From NCBI GenBank assembly GCA_963580005.1, contig CAUZJR010000100.1:1-13722 (forward strand): 13,722 nt of DNA, written 5' to 3'. Under the pieces are notes generated by a model that was not told the origin of the DNA, searched no databases, and worked only from the letters and a program-made list of their open reading frames with translations. Shown one piece after another: positions 7,480-13,722 of this stretch; positions within the stretch are counted from its first letter, which is position 1; every line of letters begins with the position of its first letter. The stretch comes from UBA8437 sp963580005. Lineage in GTDB: Bacteria > Planctomycetota > Planctomycetia > Planctomycetales > Planctomycetaceae. Position numbers and translations under genes: made by a program.

Positions 7480-10014
7480 TCAGTGTTGATGGACGTACCG
7501 TATCACTGTTTTGATGGGCGCCGTGTTCGCGTTCAGGTGGGCTCGCTGGTAGAGCGGATAAGCCATCTCTTTGTTCAATTCGGTGAACCTGCCATCGTCC
7601 GAACTGATGCGTTTCAGGCTGAATTCTTGCGGGCGTGGTGAGATGTCGATCAGCGTGTTCCCTTTGAAGCGGCAGGTATAGGTCGTGTTGTAGGTGCGTT
7701 CGGTGTGCTTTTCGGTTGTTTCCACCATCGGGAATGTGATCGTGATCGTGTCTTTGGGTCGAAGGGCTTCTATCTGTAGTTGACGGCCCAGCCAACGCAG
7801 CGGAACCTTTTGTCCGTTCACTTCGCAACGCAACGCTTTCCTGTCGACCCACAACGGCATCCGTACGCTCATTCGCTCAGCGGTTTTGTTCCGGAGAACA
7901 ATTTTTCCCTCGTACGGCAGGTGGCTGTCGATGTCGACCCAGGGTGAAGCGCGGTTGAGCAGTAGGTTCACCTGCGCCTGACCGTTGTCGAATCGCACGA
8001 TGCCGTCCCACGCCTTGTGCATGGCGAGCATCATGTTGGCGTTGCAACACATGGTCCACCATGCGTACATCTTCGTCGGTTCGGCACAGGACGCGAACGC
8101 ACCGATGTTACGTTCGATCACGTTCTCGGTGTTGTTGATGCGGGGTAGCATCTTGAACTTCGGAGAATGCGAGACAATGTGCTTGAGTCGCTGGCGGTCG
8201 AGCAACTGATGCTCGACGAGGTGATTGCGGACCATCGAATCAATGTCGTCCCAGTAGTCACCCACTCCCGCCTCGGACAGCATGATGGCAATGTCAATCA
8301 TGTCCGCCAGGGCACAACCTTCGTCATTCTGTCCGGTTCCGCCGTAGATCCGCTGGCTGGCATCTCGCCGCTGAGCCAATGTTGAGACGACTGCGGGAAA
8401 GAACCCGATCCGTACGATGCCGAACTGTCGCGAATACTCGTAGTACGATTTCAAGTACCGTAGCAATTGCACGTCGTTGGTCGTCGTAGCGTAGTCGGCC
8501 AGGCCAACGACTCCGGTCGCAAACCAATGGAAGTGGCCCTGCCATCTTGCCTGCTCGTAAGGGTCCGCCATGCTGGGACCTTCGGCCGTGCTACCCCAGT
8601 GTCCCCGCTTGGTCATGAAGCGGGCGACTTTTGCCGCGAGTTGTCGGGAATCCTTGTCGCCGGTCTGTGCGTACCACTGCGAGAGCGCTCGTAACGGATT
8701 CCCGTTGACTTGCATCTCCACAGCGCCTGGTTCAGCAACCGAACTTTGCCCCTTGCGAGCCGTTTGCCAACCGTTGTTATCGCGAAGGTCGTATTCCCAG
8801 AGAACACCGGAATCCCCGCCAAGCGTGATGCGAATGGCGTAGTTCGAATTCCGACCACCGATGTCGACGGGCACGTTGAAGTCGGACCTCATCGGATACA
8901 GAAGTCGCTTTTCCCCGGCAGACTGATGAAACCCGAAAGGGGGCTTTGGCGGCTGGTGCCCTGGATACTTTTTGAACTCCGGAAGCAGACCAACGATGTA
9001 ATGGGCGTTCCGGTTGCCTTTGATGTGTAGGGTCACCCGCAATCCGTGACCCTCTTCCACCACGGGGAACGAACCGCGACTGTGAACAATCTGCGTGTTC
9101 CAGCGATAGCGGTTCACGGTCCGATTCTCGAACCGCAGTGCACCGTCTTTCTGCAGAATCGACGCACCATCGTCATTGACGATGGTGACCCAATTCGACT
9201 TCTTGATGTTTGCCGAGTTGAAGTCGTCGTCGAGAGCAACTTTTTTGGCGCCTGGATACTCCAGCGTGACGCGATCGACGGACCAACTGCCACCGCCCTT
9301 GCGTGGAGCGGCTTCCAGGAACAGCTGATATCGCATCCTGCTGCGTTTGGATTTCTCGTAGCTCTCCGCAAAACCCGCCAGTCCCAGGTCTGGCTGGCTG
9401 CTGTTCTGGAACCAGGCTCGCTGTTTGTTTTGTCCCGCGACCCGGTGGAGTCCCGTGACCAGTTTCTTGGTAATCGGCAGCCAATTCGGATTGCGGTCGT
9501 AGTCGTGCCACGCCAGCAGGCCAACAATCAATCGCCCCTGCGGAAACGGCCAGTACGTCTTCTCGCCGAACTGATGCCGCCACGGCCGCCCCTCCCCCTT
9601 GATCCACCAGAGCCCGTTTTCGTCGACATCCCTCAGCATGCTGTTGACGATCTTCCGGTCGAAGTCTTCATTCTGTCGGCTGCCGCTCATGCGTCTCATC
9701 CGCGGAATCACGTCGATCGCCTTCGACAGACACGGCCCCCCGTGGTTGTGGTTGAAGTTCGCCGGCTGCTGATCGCAGTGTCCACATTGAAACACTTCGT
9801 AGTTGTTGTGAGGGTCGGCAGCTCCTGTAATCGCATTCACAGCCAGCCGGGCCCGTTCTGACAGGTCCAGCGTGTCCGGCACAACGGCCTTGTAGTAAGT
9901 GCCTTTAAGCGACGACTCCCGTTGTTCTGGAGCGTTGATGCCCTGGGCAGTCACCATCGAACAGGATAGAGCAATAGCCAGGAGGCATATTGCTGAAGGT
10001 GATCGATGCAACAT
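7480..10014 (-). CDS. Secreted GH127-like (beta-L-arabinofuranosidase fold) protein with inserted beta-rich domain
   Basis: Likely a secreted carbohydrate-active enzyme. The ATG at 10014 is preferred over the upstream ATG at 10059: it has GGAGAG about nine bases before it and yields a signal peptide (MLHRSPSAICLLAIALSC, cleavage near VTA-Q at 23/24). Helical repeats typical of an (alpha/alpha)6 barrel occupy about 40-215 and 430-665. A beta-sandwich-like insert lies between them (about 235-415, starting near DDDFNSANIKKSNW), and beta-rich domains follow from 680. Glu565-Gly-Cys567 and Cys656-Cys657 (in WWTMCCNANMM) correspond to the Glu and three Cys that hold zinc in the GH127 enzyme HypBA1, one being the nucleophile. 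The loop that carries the acid/base Glu in HypBA1 appears deleted, since GGTGQN runs almost directly into DEGC. Substrate and activity are uncertain. It is the only gene between the tRNA-Leu copies and is less GC-rich than its neighbours. Confidence 0.75.
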   Translation of the reverse strand: MLHRSPSAICLLAIALSCSMVTAQGINAPEQRESSLKGTYYKAVVPDTLDLSERARLAVNAITGAADPHNNYEVFQCGHCDQQPANFNHNHGGPCLSKAIDVIPRMRRMSGSRQNEDFDRKIVNSMLRDVDENGLWWIKGEGRPWRHQFGEKTYWPFPQGRLIVGLLAWHDYDRNPNWLPITKKLVTGLHRVAGQNKQRAWFQNSSQPDLGLAGFAESYEKSKRSRMRYQLFLEAAPRKGGGSWSVDRVTLEYPGAKKVALDDDFNSANIKKSNWVTIVNDDGASILQKDGALRFENRTVNRYRWNTQIVHSRGSFPVVEEGHGLRVTLHIKGNRNAHYIVGLLPEFKKYPGHQPPKPPFGFHQSAGEKRLLYPMRSDFNVPVDIGGRNSNYAIRITLGGDSGVLWEYDLRDNNGWQTARKGQSSVAEPGAVEMQVNGNPLRALSQWYAQTGDKDSRQLAAKVARFMTKRGHWGSTAEGPSMADPYEQARWQGHFHWFATGVVGLADYATTTNDVQLLRYLKSYYEYSRQFGIVRIGFFPAVVSTLAQRRDASQRIYGGTGQNDEGCALADMIDIAIMLSEAGVGDYWDDIDSMVRNHLVEHQLLDRQRLKHIVSHSPKFKMLPRINNTENVIERNIGAFASCAEPTKMYAWWTMCCNANMMLAMHKAWDGIVRFDNGQAQVNLLLNRASPWVDIDSHLPYEGKIVLRNKTAERMSVRMPLWVDRKALRCEVNGQKVPLRWLGRQLQIEALRPKDTITITFPMVETTEKHTERTYNTTYTCRFKGNTLIDISPRPQEFSLKRISSDDGRFTELNKEMAYPLYQRAHLNANTAPIKTVIRYVHQH

Positions 10015-10104
10015 CACAGCTCTCTCCAGATTCATTCCCAAAGGCCATCTCAGGCTCACTCACAGCCTACTCGTGTGACCCTGCGAGCGGCGATGAGAAC
10101 AAAG

Positions 10105-10188
10105 TGCGAGAGGGGGGACTCGAACCCCCAATCCCAATCGGGAACCAGATCCTAAATCTGGCGCGTCTGCCAATTCCGCCACTCTCGC
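10105..10188 (-). tRNA. tRNA-Leu, anticodon UAG
   Basis: The minus strand folds as a complete 84-nt tRNA. The acceptor stem is GCGAGAG with CTCTCGC, the discriminator is A, and the D arm has GGCAGA. The anticodon stem is CCAGA/TCTGG around loop TTTAGGA (anticodon TAG). A long variable arm (TCCCGATTGGGA) is typical of class II leucine tRNA. The T stem is GGGGG/CCCCC around TTCGAGT. CCA is not encoded (the next bases are CTT). It reads CUA and probably other CUN codons. Confidence 0.97.
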
Positions 10189-10199
10189 TGTGTCCGTCG

Positions 10200-10228
10200 A
10201 TTCTAGTCGTCTCGGCTCAACCGCTCAA
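10200..10228 (-). promoter_or_regulatory. Sigma-70-type promoter of tRNA-Leu
   Basis: On the minus strand TTGAGC (10228-10223) and TAGAAT (10205-10200) are 17 bp apart, and the -10 ends 11 bases before the first base of the tRNA. Position and spacing are as expected for a tRNA promoter. A second TTGAGC lies 8 bp nearer the gene but gives a poor spacing. Confidence 0.6.
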
Positions 10229-10292
10229 ACCGCGGAATCCTCATCTCCAGGCTCGCACCCACCTGGGGCTTCGTCGCAGCGGAGCCGCGGTT
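10228..10292. repeat. 8-bp inverted repeat between divergent promoters
   Basis: AACCGCGG (10228-10235) and CCGCGGTT (10285-10292) are perfect inverted copies 49 bp apart. Each arm touches the -35 element of the promoter that points away from it, tRNA-Leu to the left and the ketosynthase-like gene to the right. Each promoter thus reads CCGCGGTT running into its -35. The repeat could be a shared regulator site or part of a hairpin (GGCTC/GAGCC is nested inside), or chance. Confidence 0.5.
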
Positions 10293-10319
10293 GACACCAC
10301 CGGAATCGACTCGCAGAAT
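10291..10319 (+). promoter_or_regulatory. Sigma-70-type promoter of the ketosynthase-like gene
   Basis: A perfect TTGACA (10291-10296) and CAGAAT (10314-10319, four of six consensus bases) are 17 bp apart, about 75 bases before the ATG at 10394. The -10 overlaps an in-frame TTG at 10319, which argues against that codon as the start of translation. Confidence 0.6.
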
Positions 10320-10393
10320 TGCCTCCCCTCCGCAACATCGTTCGTCACCACCCCTCACGACTCCTTTTCTCCTCTCATCCCGCAGGGATCCCC

Positions 10394-11707
10394 ATGGCTT
10401 CCGGCGACGACGCAGCACGTGTCGTGATCACCGGCGTCGGGGTCGTGTCACCGATCGGGATCGGTCACGAGTCGTTCTGGGCGAGCCTGGCGGCAGGTCG
10501 TGGAGGAATCGCCGAACTGTCCGCCCCCTCTCCGGCCCCCCTGCCCCTGCCCCTGCGGCTGGCTGCCGAGATCACCGACTTCGATCCTCTCGATTACCTC
10601 CCCTCCCGCAAGCTGCTGAAGGTGATGTCGCGAGACATCCAGTTGGGCGTGGCGGCCAGCCGCTTGGCCATCGACGACGCGGGGCTGGCTCGGGGCGACC
10701 TGGATCCCGAGCGTGTGGGAGTGTCGTTCGGGGCCGGTCGGATTTCGAGCCTGCCCGAAGACCTCGCCGCGGCGACCGGGTTCGTCGATCCCGAGGCTGA
10801 AGCTGATGCCGACGAGGCGATCAACTGGACTCGCTGGGGCGAGGACAGCCTGGGCCGGATCGCGCCGATGTGGCTGCTTCGGCGGCTGCCCAACATGTCC
10901 GCCTGCCATGTCTCGATCGGACTCGACGCCCGCGGACCCAACAACACGATCACCTCACGTGACACCTCCGCACTGCTCGCTCTCGCCGAAGGCGTCCGCG
11001 TGATCGAGCGGGGCGCGGCCGACTGCATGGTGGTCGGAGCGAGCGGTTCGCTGCTGCAGCCGATCGATCTGGTCAAGTTGAGCCTCAGCCGCACGCTCTC
11101 ACAACACGTCGACGACCCCGCCACGGCCTGCCGTCCCTTCGACGCACAGCGTGATGGCACGGTGCTCGGCGAGGGTGCTGCGGCACTGGTGATCGAGAGG
11201 CTGGAGACTGCCCGGGCACGGGGTGCGACGGTACATGGTGAGGTGATCGGGTGTGGAGCGGGATGCGACGGGCAGGTGGCCGGAGAAGGCCTGGTCAACG
11301 CGATCGCCGCGGCATTGGGGGACGCGGGGATCGAGCCGGGTGAGTTGGGGCATGTGAACGCCGGTGCCACCGGCTCGCCCGAGGAGGACTCGATCGAGGC
11401 TCGGGCGATCGAGATTGCGCTGGGAGACTCGGCAAGAAGTGTGCCGGTGACGGCCCTGGCCGGTTACCTGGGCCATTCGGATGCCGGGGGTGGAGCATTG
11501 GAACTGGCCGGCTGCCTGCTGTCGGCGGCCCACCGACTGGCCCCCTTCACCCGCGGGTTCCGCTCGGCCGAAGACGGCTGCCGACTCGATATTGTTGCCC
11601 AGGCCCCGGTAGAACTCTCGAGCCACCTGGGACTCTCGTGCAACCGAACCGAGTTTGGCCAGAGTGCGGCGGTGGTGGTCCGGGCCGAATCGCCAATTCT
11701 TTCGTAA
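10394..11707 (+). CDS. Beta-ketoacyl synthase-fold protein with degenerate catalytic residues
   Basis: The protein has the thiolase/ketosynthase fold over its 437 residues, close to FabF length. It shows VVITGVGVVSPIG at 10-22 and RPFDAQRDGTVLGEGA at 247-262, both standard family motifs, plus a GH..AGGGALE segment at 360-369. Against E. coli FabF the active-site residues are mostly gone. Cys163 aligns with Asp190 (TSRDTS instead of TACTS), His303 with Gly324 (NAGATG instead of NAHGTS) and Lys335 with Ala356; only the second His (His361) remains. The C-terminal GFGGTN loop is also lost (CNRTEFGQSA). It cannot do normal Claisen condensation and may be a chain-length-factor-like or structural partner, or have another reaction. 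The ATG at 10394 has AGGGA six bases upstream and is preferred to the TTG at 10319. The toroid gene follows 106 bp downstream. Confidence 0.85.
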   Translation: MASGDDAARVVITGVGVVSPIGIGHESFWASLAAGRGGIAELSAPSPAPLPLPLRLAAEITDFDPLDYLPSRKLLKVMSRDIQLGVAASRLAIDDAGLARGDLDPERVGVSFGAGRISSLPEDLAAATGFVDPEAEADADEAINWTRWGEDSLGRIAPMWLLRRLPNMSACHVSIGLDARGPNNTITSRDTSALLALAEGVRVIERGAADCMVVGASGSLLQPIDLVKLSLSRTLSQHVDDPATACRPFDAQRDGTVLGEGAAALVIERLETARARGATVHGEVIGCGAGCDGQVAGEGLVNAIAAALGDAGIEPGELGHVNAGATGSPEEDSIEARAIEIALGDSARSVPVTALAGYLGHSDAGGGALELAGCLLSAAHRLAPFTRGFRSAEDGCRLDIVAQAPVELSSHLGLSCNRTEFGQSAAVVVRAESPILS

Positions 11708-11719
11708 CGCAATGCGTTA
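11705..11719. promoter_or_regulatory. 15-bp palindrome overlapping the ketosynthase-like stop codon
   Basis: TAACGCA and TGCGTTA are perfect inverted arms around one central A. The first arm begins with the TAA stop codon. A TAGAAT overlaps its right edge (11718-11723) and could be a -10 for the downstream gene, but no -35 is seen at the proper spacing. There is no T-run, so it is not an intrinsic terminator. An operator is possible. Confidence 0.35.
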
Positions 11720-11813
11720 GAATCGAGACGTGTCGTGGTGAGCGTCGGAATCCTCACCAGGTCCGCTGCGTTGTGCTGAATCTCCCCCAACCCAGTCACC
11801 GGCCGGGACGAGC

Positions 11814-13403
11814 GTGATGTCGGAATCGGGTCCTGCAGCCGATCGTCCCGGCCCGAGCAGTGGGACACCTCGCGGACGCCGCCGTCGTCGGTCGCTGATC
11901 CGCGTGGCCGGCCCGGTCAATCCGTCGACGAGCACTCAACGTCTTCACCGAGGTCTCAAGGGGGGCAGTTTCGGAGCGGTTGTCAGCGTGGCGACTCACG
12001 TGCTGGTCCTGACCGTACTGAGCTGGTTTCTGTTGGACAGCGATGAACTGTTCCCCGAAGAACCACTCGATCTCCGCTGGCTGACCGCTCGGGAAGTCGA
12101 ACAGAAGCAGGCGTCTCGGGCGCCGGTAAAAATCGCATCGGTGCCCGACGGGGCGCCCACCGCCGTGCCGCCGCCGGTACCGGATCCGATGACTCCGATG
12201 CCGCTGCGACCCAACCGCCCGGCGGTCAAGCCGATCGGTGTCTCGGGCCGGTTGGCGATGAGGACTCCGGAGTTGAAGCGGAAGCTGTTGCTGCAGATCG
12301 ACGAGGGTGGCAAGAGCGACCTGGCGGTCCGCAGTGCCCTGGGCTGGTTTTCCCGGCAGCAGCAGCCGACCGGGAACTGGCGGCTGCATGAAGGCTACCC
12401 CGACGCCGGCCGCCGGACCGCTCGGACCGACACCGGTGCCACTTCCCTGGCACTGCTGACATTCCTCGGTGCCGGATTCAACCACACCGGCGGCGATCAC
12501 CAGCAGACGGTGGCCCGGGGACTCAACTGGCTGGCCGGTCAGCAGCGGCCCGACGGAAACCTGTTCGACATCGACGAGTTCGGTCGTGAGGAGGCCTTCT
12601 ACGCTCACTCGATGGGCACGATCGTGTTGTGCGAGGCGGTGGCCCTGACGGCTGATCGAGGGTTGCGCGAAGCAGCCAGGCGGGCGGTCGACTTCCTGGT
12701 CACCACGCAGCAGCCAACCATCGGTGGCTGGAAGTACCAGCCTCAGACTCCCCTGACCCGGGCCGACCTGTCGGTCACCGGCTGGGCGTTGATGGCATTG
12801 CATACCGCTCGGATCGCTGACATCGAGGTGCCCGAACAGTCGTTCATCCTGGCGTCGAACTTCCTGGACACCGTCGAACTGCAGGACGGAGCCCGTTATC
12901 GCTACGAGCCGGAATTCGGAGAGTCTCATGCGATGACCGCCGAGGGGTTGCTGTGTCGGCAGTGGCTGGGTTGGCCTCGCGAGCATCCGGCCTTGGAGAG
13001 CGGCACGCGGTACCTGCTTGGTGAGCGGCACAAGCCGGAATGGGACAACGGGCGACGCAATGTCTACGCGTGGTACTACACGGCACAGGTGCTGCACAAC
13101 GTGGGTGGAGCGGAGTGGGAGGACTGGTACCGTGCGGTGCGTGACCAGATCGTCACGCACCAGGCCCGTACCGGAAGCACTCGCAAGGGGGCTGATGTGC
13201 GGGGCAGCTGGCATCCGGCTCAACCGAAGGGCCAGCCGGCCGAAAAGTCCGACATCGCCGGCCGACTCTACCTGGCCGCCATGTGCGTGCTGGTGCTCGA
13301 GACCCCCTACCGCCACGTCAGCGTGTACGAGGTGAGTGAGCCGGCCGGTGAGACGGGGCCCGACGCGGGGGCTTCGCCGCCCACCGAGCCGCCCGCTCGG
13401 TGA
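11814..13403 (+). CDS. Membrane-anchored squalene-cyclase-like alpha/alpha-toroid protein (prenyltransferase/squalene oxidase repeats)
   Basis: An Arg-rich cytoplasmic N-terminus (GRRRRR near residue 21) is followed by one transmembrane segment (about 52-74) and a Pro-rich linker (104-140). From about 168 to 495 comes an alpha/alpha-toroid built of repeats of the form (A)L.WL..QQ..(G)NW, for example ALGWFSRQQQPTGNW and GLNWLAGQQRPDGN, plus FLVTTQQPTIGGWKY. By the positive-inside rule the toroid would lie outside the cytoplasm. The Asp-x-Asp-Asp motif of class II terpene cyclases is not seen, so cyclase activity is unlikely. Planctomycetes have many such repeat proteins of unknown function. 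The start can be GTG 11814 or ATG 11817; neither has a strong ribosome binding site. The antisense frame is longer but shows no domain. It lies in the same direction as the ketosynthase-like gene. Confidence 0.87.
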   Translation: MMSESGPAADRPGPSSGTPRGRRRRRSLIRVAGPVNPSTSTQRLHRGLKGGSFGAVVSVATHVLVLTVLSWFLLDSDELFPEEPLDLRWLTAREVEQKQASRAPVKIASVPDGAPTAVPPPVPDPMTPMPLRPNRPAVKPIGVSGRLAMRTPELKRKLLLQIDEGGKSDLAVRSALGWFSRQQQPTGNWRLHEGYPDAGRRTARTDTGATSLALLTFLGAGFNHTGGDHQQTVARGLNWLAGQQRPDGNLFDIDEFGREEAFYAHSMGTIVLCEAVALTADRGLREAARRAVDFLVTTQQPTIGGWKYQPQTPLTRADLSVTGWALMALHTARIADIEVPEQSFILASNFLDTVELQDGARYRYEPEFGESHAMTAEGLLCRQWLGWPREHPALESGTRYLLGERHKPEWDNGRRNVYAWYYTAQVLHNVGGAEWEDWYRAVRDQIVTHQARTGSTRKGADVRGSWHPAQPKGQPAEKSDIAGRLYLAAMCVLVLETPYRHVSVYEVSEPAGETGPDAGASPPTEPPAR

Positions 13404-13481
13404 GCGGTCGGCGTTGCTGAGCGTGTTTTGGGGTTTGCAGCCCTCGAAGCGGCCGTCAGAATGCCCGGCCCAAAAGTTCGC

Positions 13482-13507
13482 CCAGTCTTGACCAGTCTTG
13501 ACCAGTC
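13482..13507. repeat. 10-bp tandem repeat, 2.6 copies
   Basis: The unit CCAGTCTTGA occurs twice in full and then as CCAGTC. It is intergenic and probably a slippage product; no function is evident. Confidence 0.85.
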
Positions 13508-13601
13508 CTCTCGGGTGTCTCACGGCCATGGATGCCGACCTCTTGATGCTGCAGTCGAATCGAGCATCCGGGGTATCGGAGGTCGGCGGGCGCGGCCGGG
13601 T

Positions 13602-13619
13602 CGGTCGTTTCGGTCGTTT
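13602..13619. repeat. 9-bp tandem repeat, two copies
   Basis: CGGTCGTTT occurs twice head to tail, about 95 bp after the 10-bp repeat. It is a short intergenic direct repeat with no evident role. Confidence 0.8.
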
Positions 13620-13722
13620 CGATGAACGGCAGCGTGCGACTCGGACTCGAGGCACCGAGCGGTTGGCCCGAAAGCGGTCGGCCGGGTTGGTCGGGTCGGC
13701 TCACCTGGTCGGCATCTGCGGT

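Larger units (their letters stand above)
7225..10162. mobile_element. Candidate tRNA-Leu-bounded genomic island carrying a GH127-like gene
   Basis: The interval is bounded by direct repeats of tRNA-Leu sequence. The intact tRNA lies at the right end and its 3' end points into the interval, which is the usual geometry for tRNA-targeted integration. Sampled 60-base lines in the enclosed gene are 48, 60 and 60% GC (from 8101, 8701 and 9241) against 65 and 75% in flanking genes (4081 and 12121). No integrase, transposase or excisionase is present. The repeat does not include the tRNA 3' acceptor end, which weakens the integrase reading. Confidence 0.4.
13404..13722. other. About 320-bp tail without a supported gene
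   Basis: After the toroid gene no frame on either strand shows a domain or a good ribosome binding site. It contains the two short tandem repeats listed separately. An ATG at 13622 opens a frame to the window edge, but with no ribosome binding site and too few codons to judge. Confidence 0.5.

Noticed and set aside
10319..10393. TTG start for the ketosynthase-like gene 25 codons upstream
   Set aside because: The TTG overlaps a probable -10 element, the extra residues are unlike the family, and the ATG at 10394 has a good AGGGA site.
11796..13655. 619-residue open frame antisense to the toroid gene, longer than the sense gene
   Set aside because: The sense frame has a transmembrane anchor and toroid repeats; the antisense frame shows only low-complexity Arg/Pro/Gln-rich sequence.
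13622..13722. Possible start of a new gene at the right edge
   Set aside because: Only about 33 codons are visible, with no ribosome binding site or recognisable domain.

Overview
The window looks like chromosomal DNA of a planctomycete. Two genes encode Tat-exported DUF1501 proteins, a family strongly expanded in Planctomycetes. Other secreted or membrane-anchored proteins of planctomycete type lie nearby, and most coding regions are GC-rich. No rRNA or phage structural gene is visible, so a finer placement is not possible from sequence alone.

Layout. (1) Positions 3-1784 (+) hold a propeller-like plus RTX calcium-binding protein that probably begins upstream of the window. It converges on a minus-strand cluster of two DUF1501 genes (5042-3636 and 3253-1838) with a tiny single-domain GyrI-like gene (3596-3360) between them. 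(2) A minus-strand gene at 6482-5286 encodes a J-domain joined to a polytopic membrane protein; its linker is written by two adjacent hexanucleotide repeat arrays. (3) A decayed plus-strand patch follows: a DUF6883 C-terminal remnant (6860-6991) overlaps an intact DUF4926 gene (6975-7199). (4) A 48-bp piece of a tRNA-Leu gene at 7225-7272 matches the intact tRNA-Leu(UAG) at 10105-10188 (minus) in 47 of 48 positions and in the same orientation. The two copies bracket one large gene of lower GC, a secreted GH127-like protein (7480-10014, minus). This resembles a small tRNA-targeted island that has lost, or never had, an integrase. (5) On the plus strand come a ketosynthase-fold protein with a degenerate active site (10394-11707) and a membrane-anchored alpha/alpha-toroid protein (11814-13403). 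(6) The last about 320 bases carry only short tandem repeats.

How the parts may work together. The DUF1501 and RTX proteins and the toroid protein point to extracytoplasmic functions, and the GH127-like enzyme to polysaccharide scavenging. The ketosynthase-like protein may be a non-catalytic partner. The tRNA-Leu and ketosynthase genes appear to be transcribed divergently from two recognisable sigma-70-type promoters. Their -35 elements each abut an arm of the same 8-bp inverted repeat.

The points most worth following are the tRNA-bounded GH127-like island, the ketosynthase that has lost its catalytic Cys and one His, the broken DUF6883/DUF4926 pair, and the GyrI-like gene inside a DUF1501 cluster. 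I did not find a convincing complete new defence or biosynthetic system.
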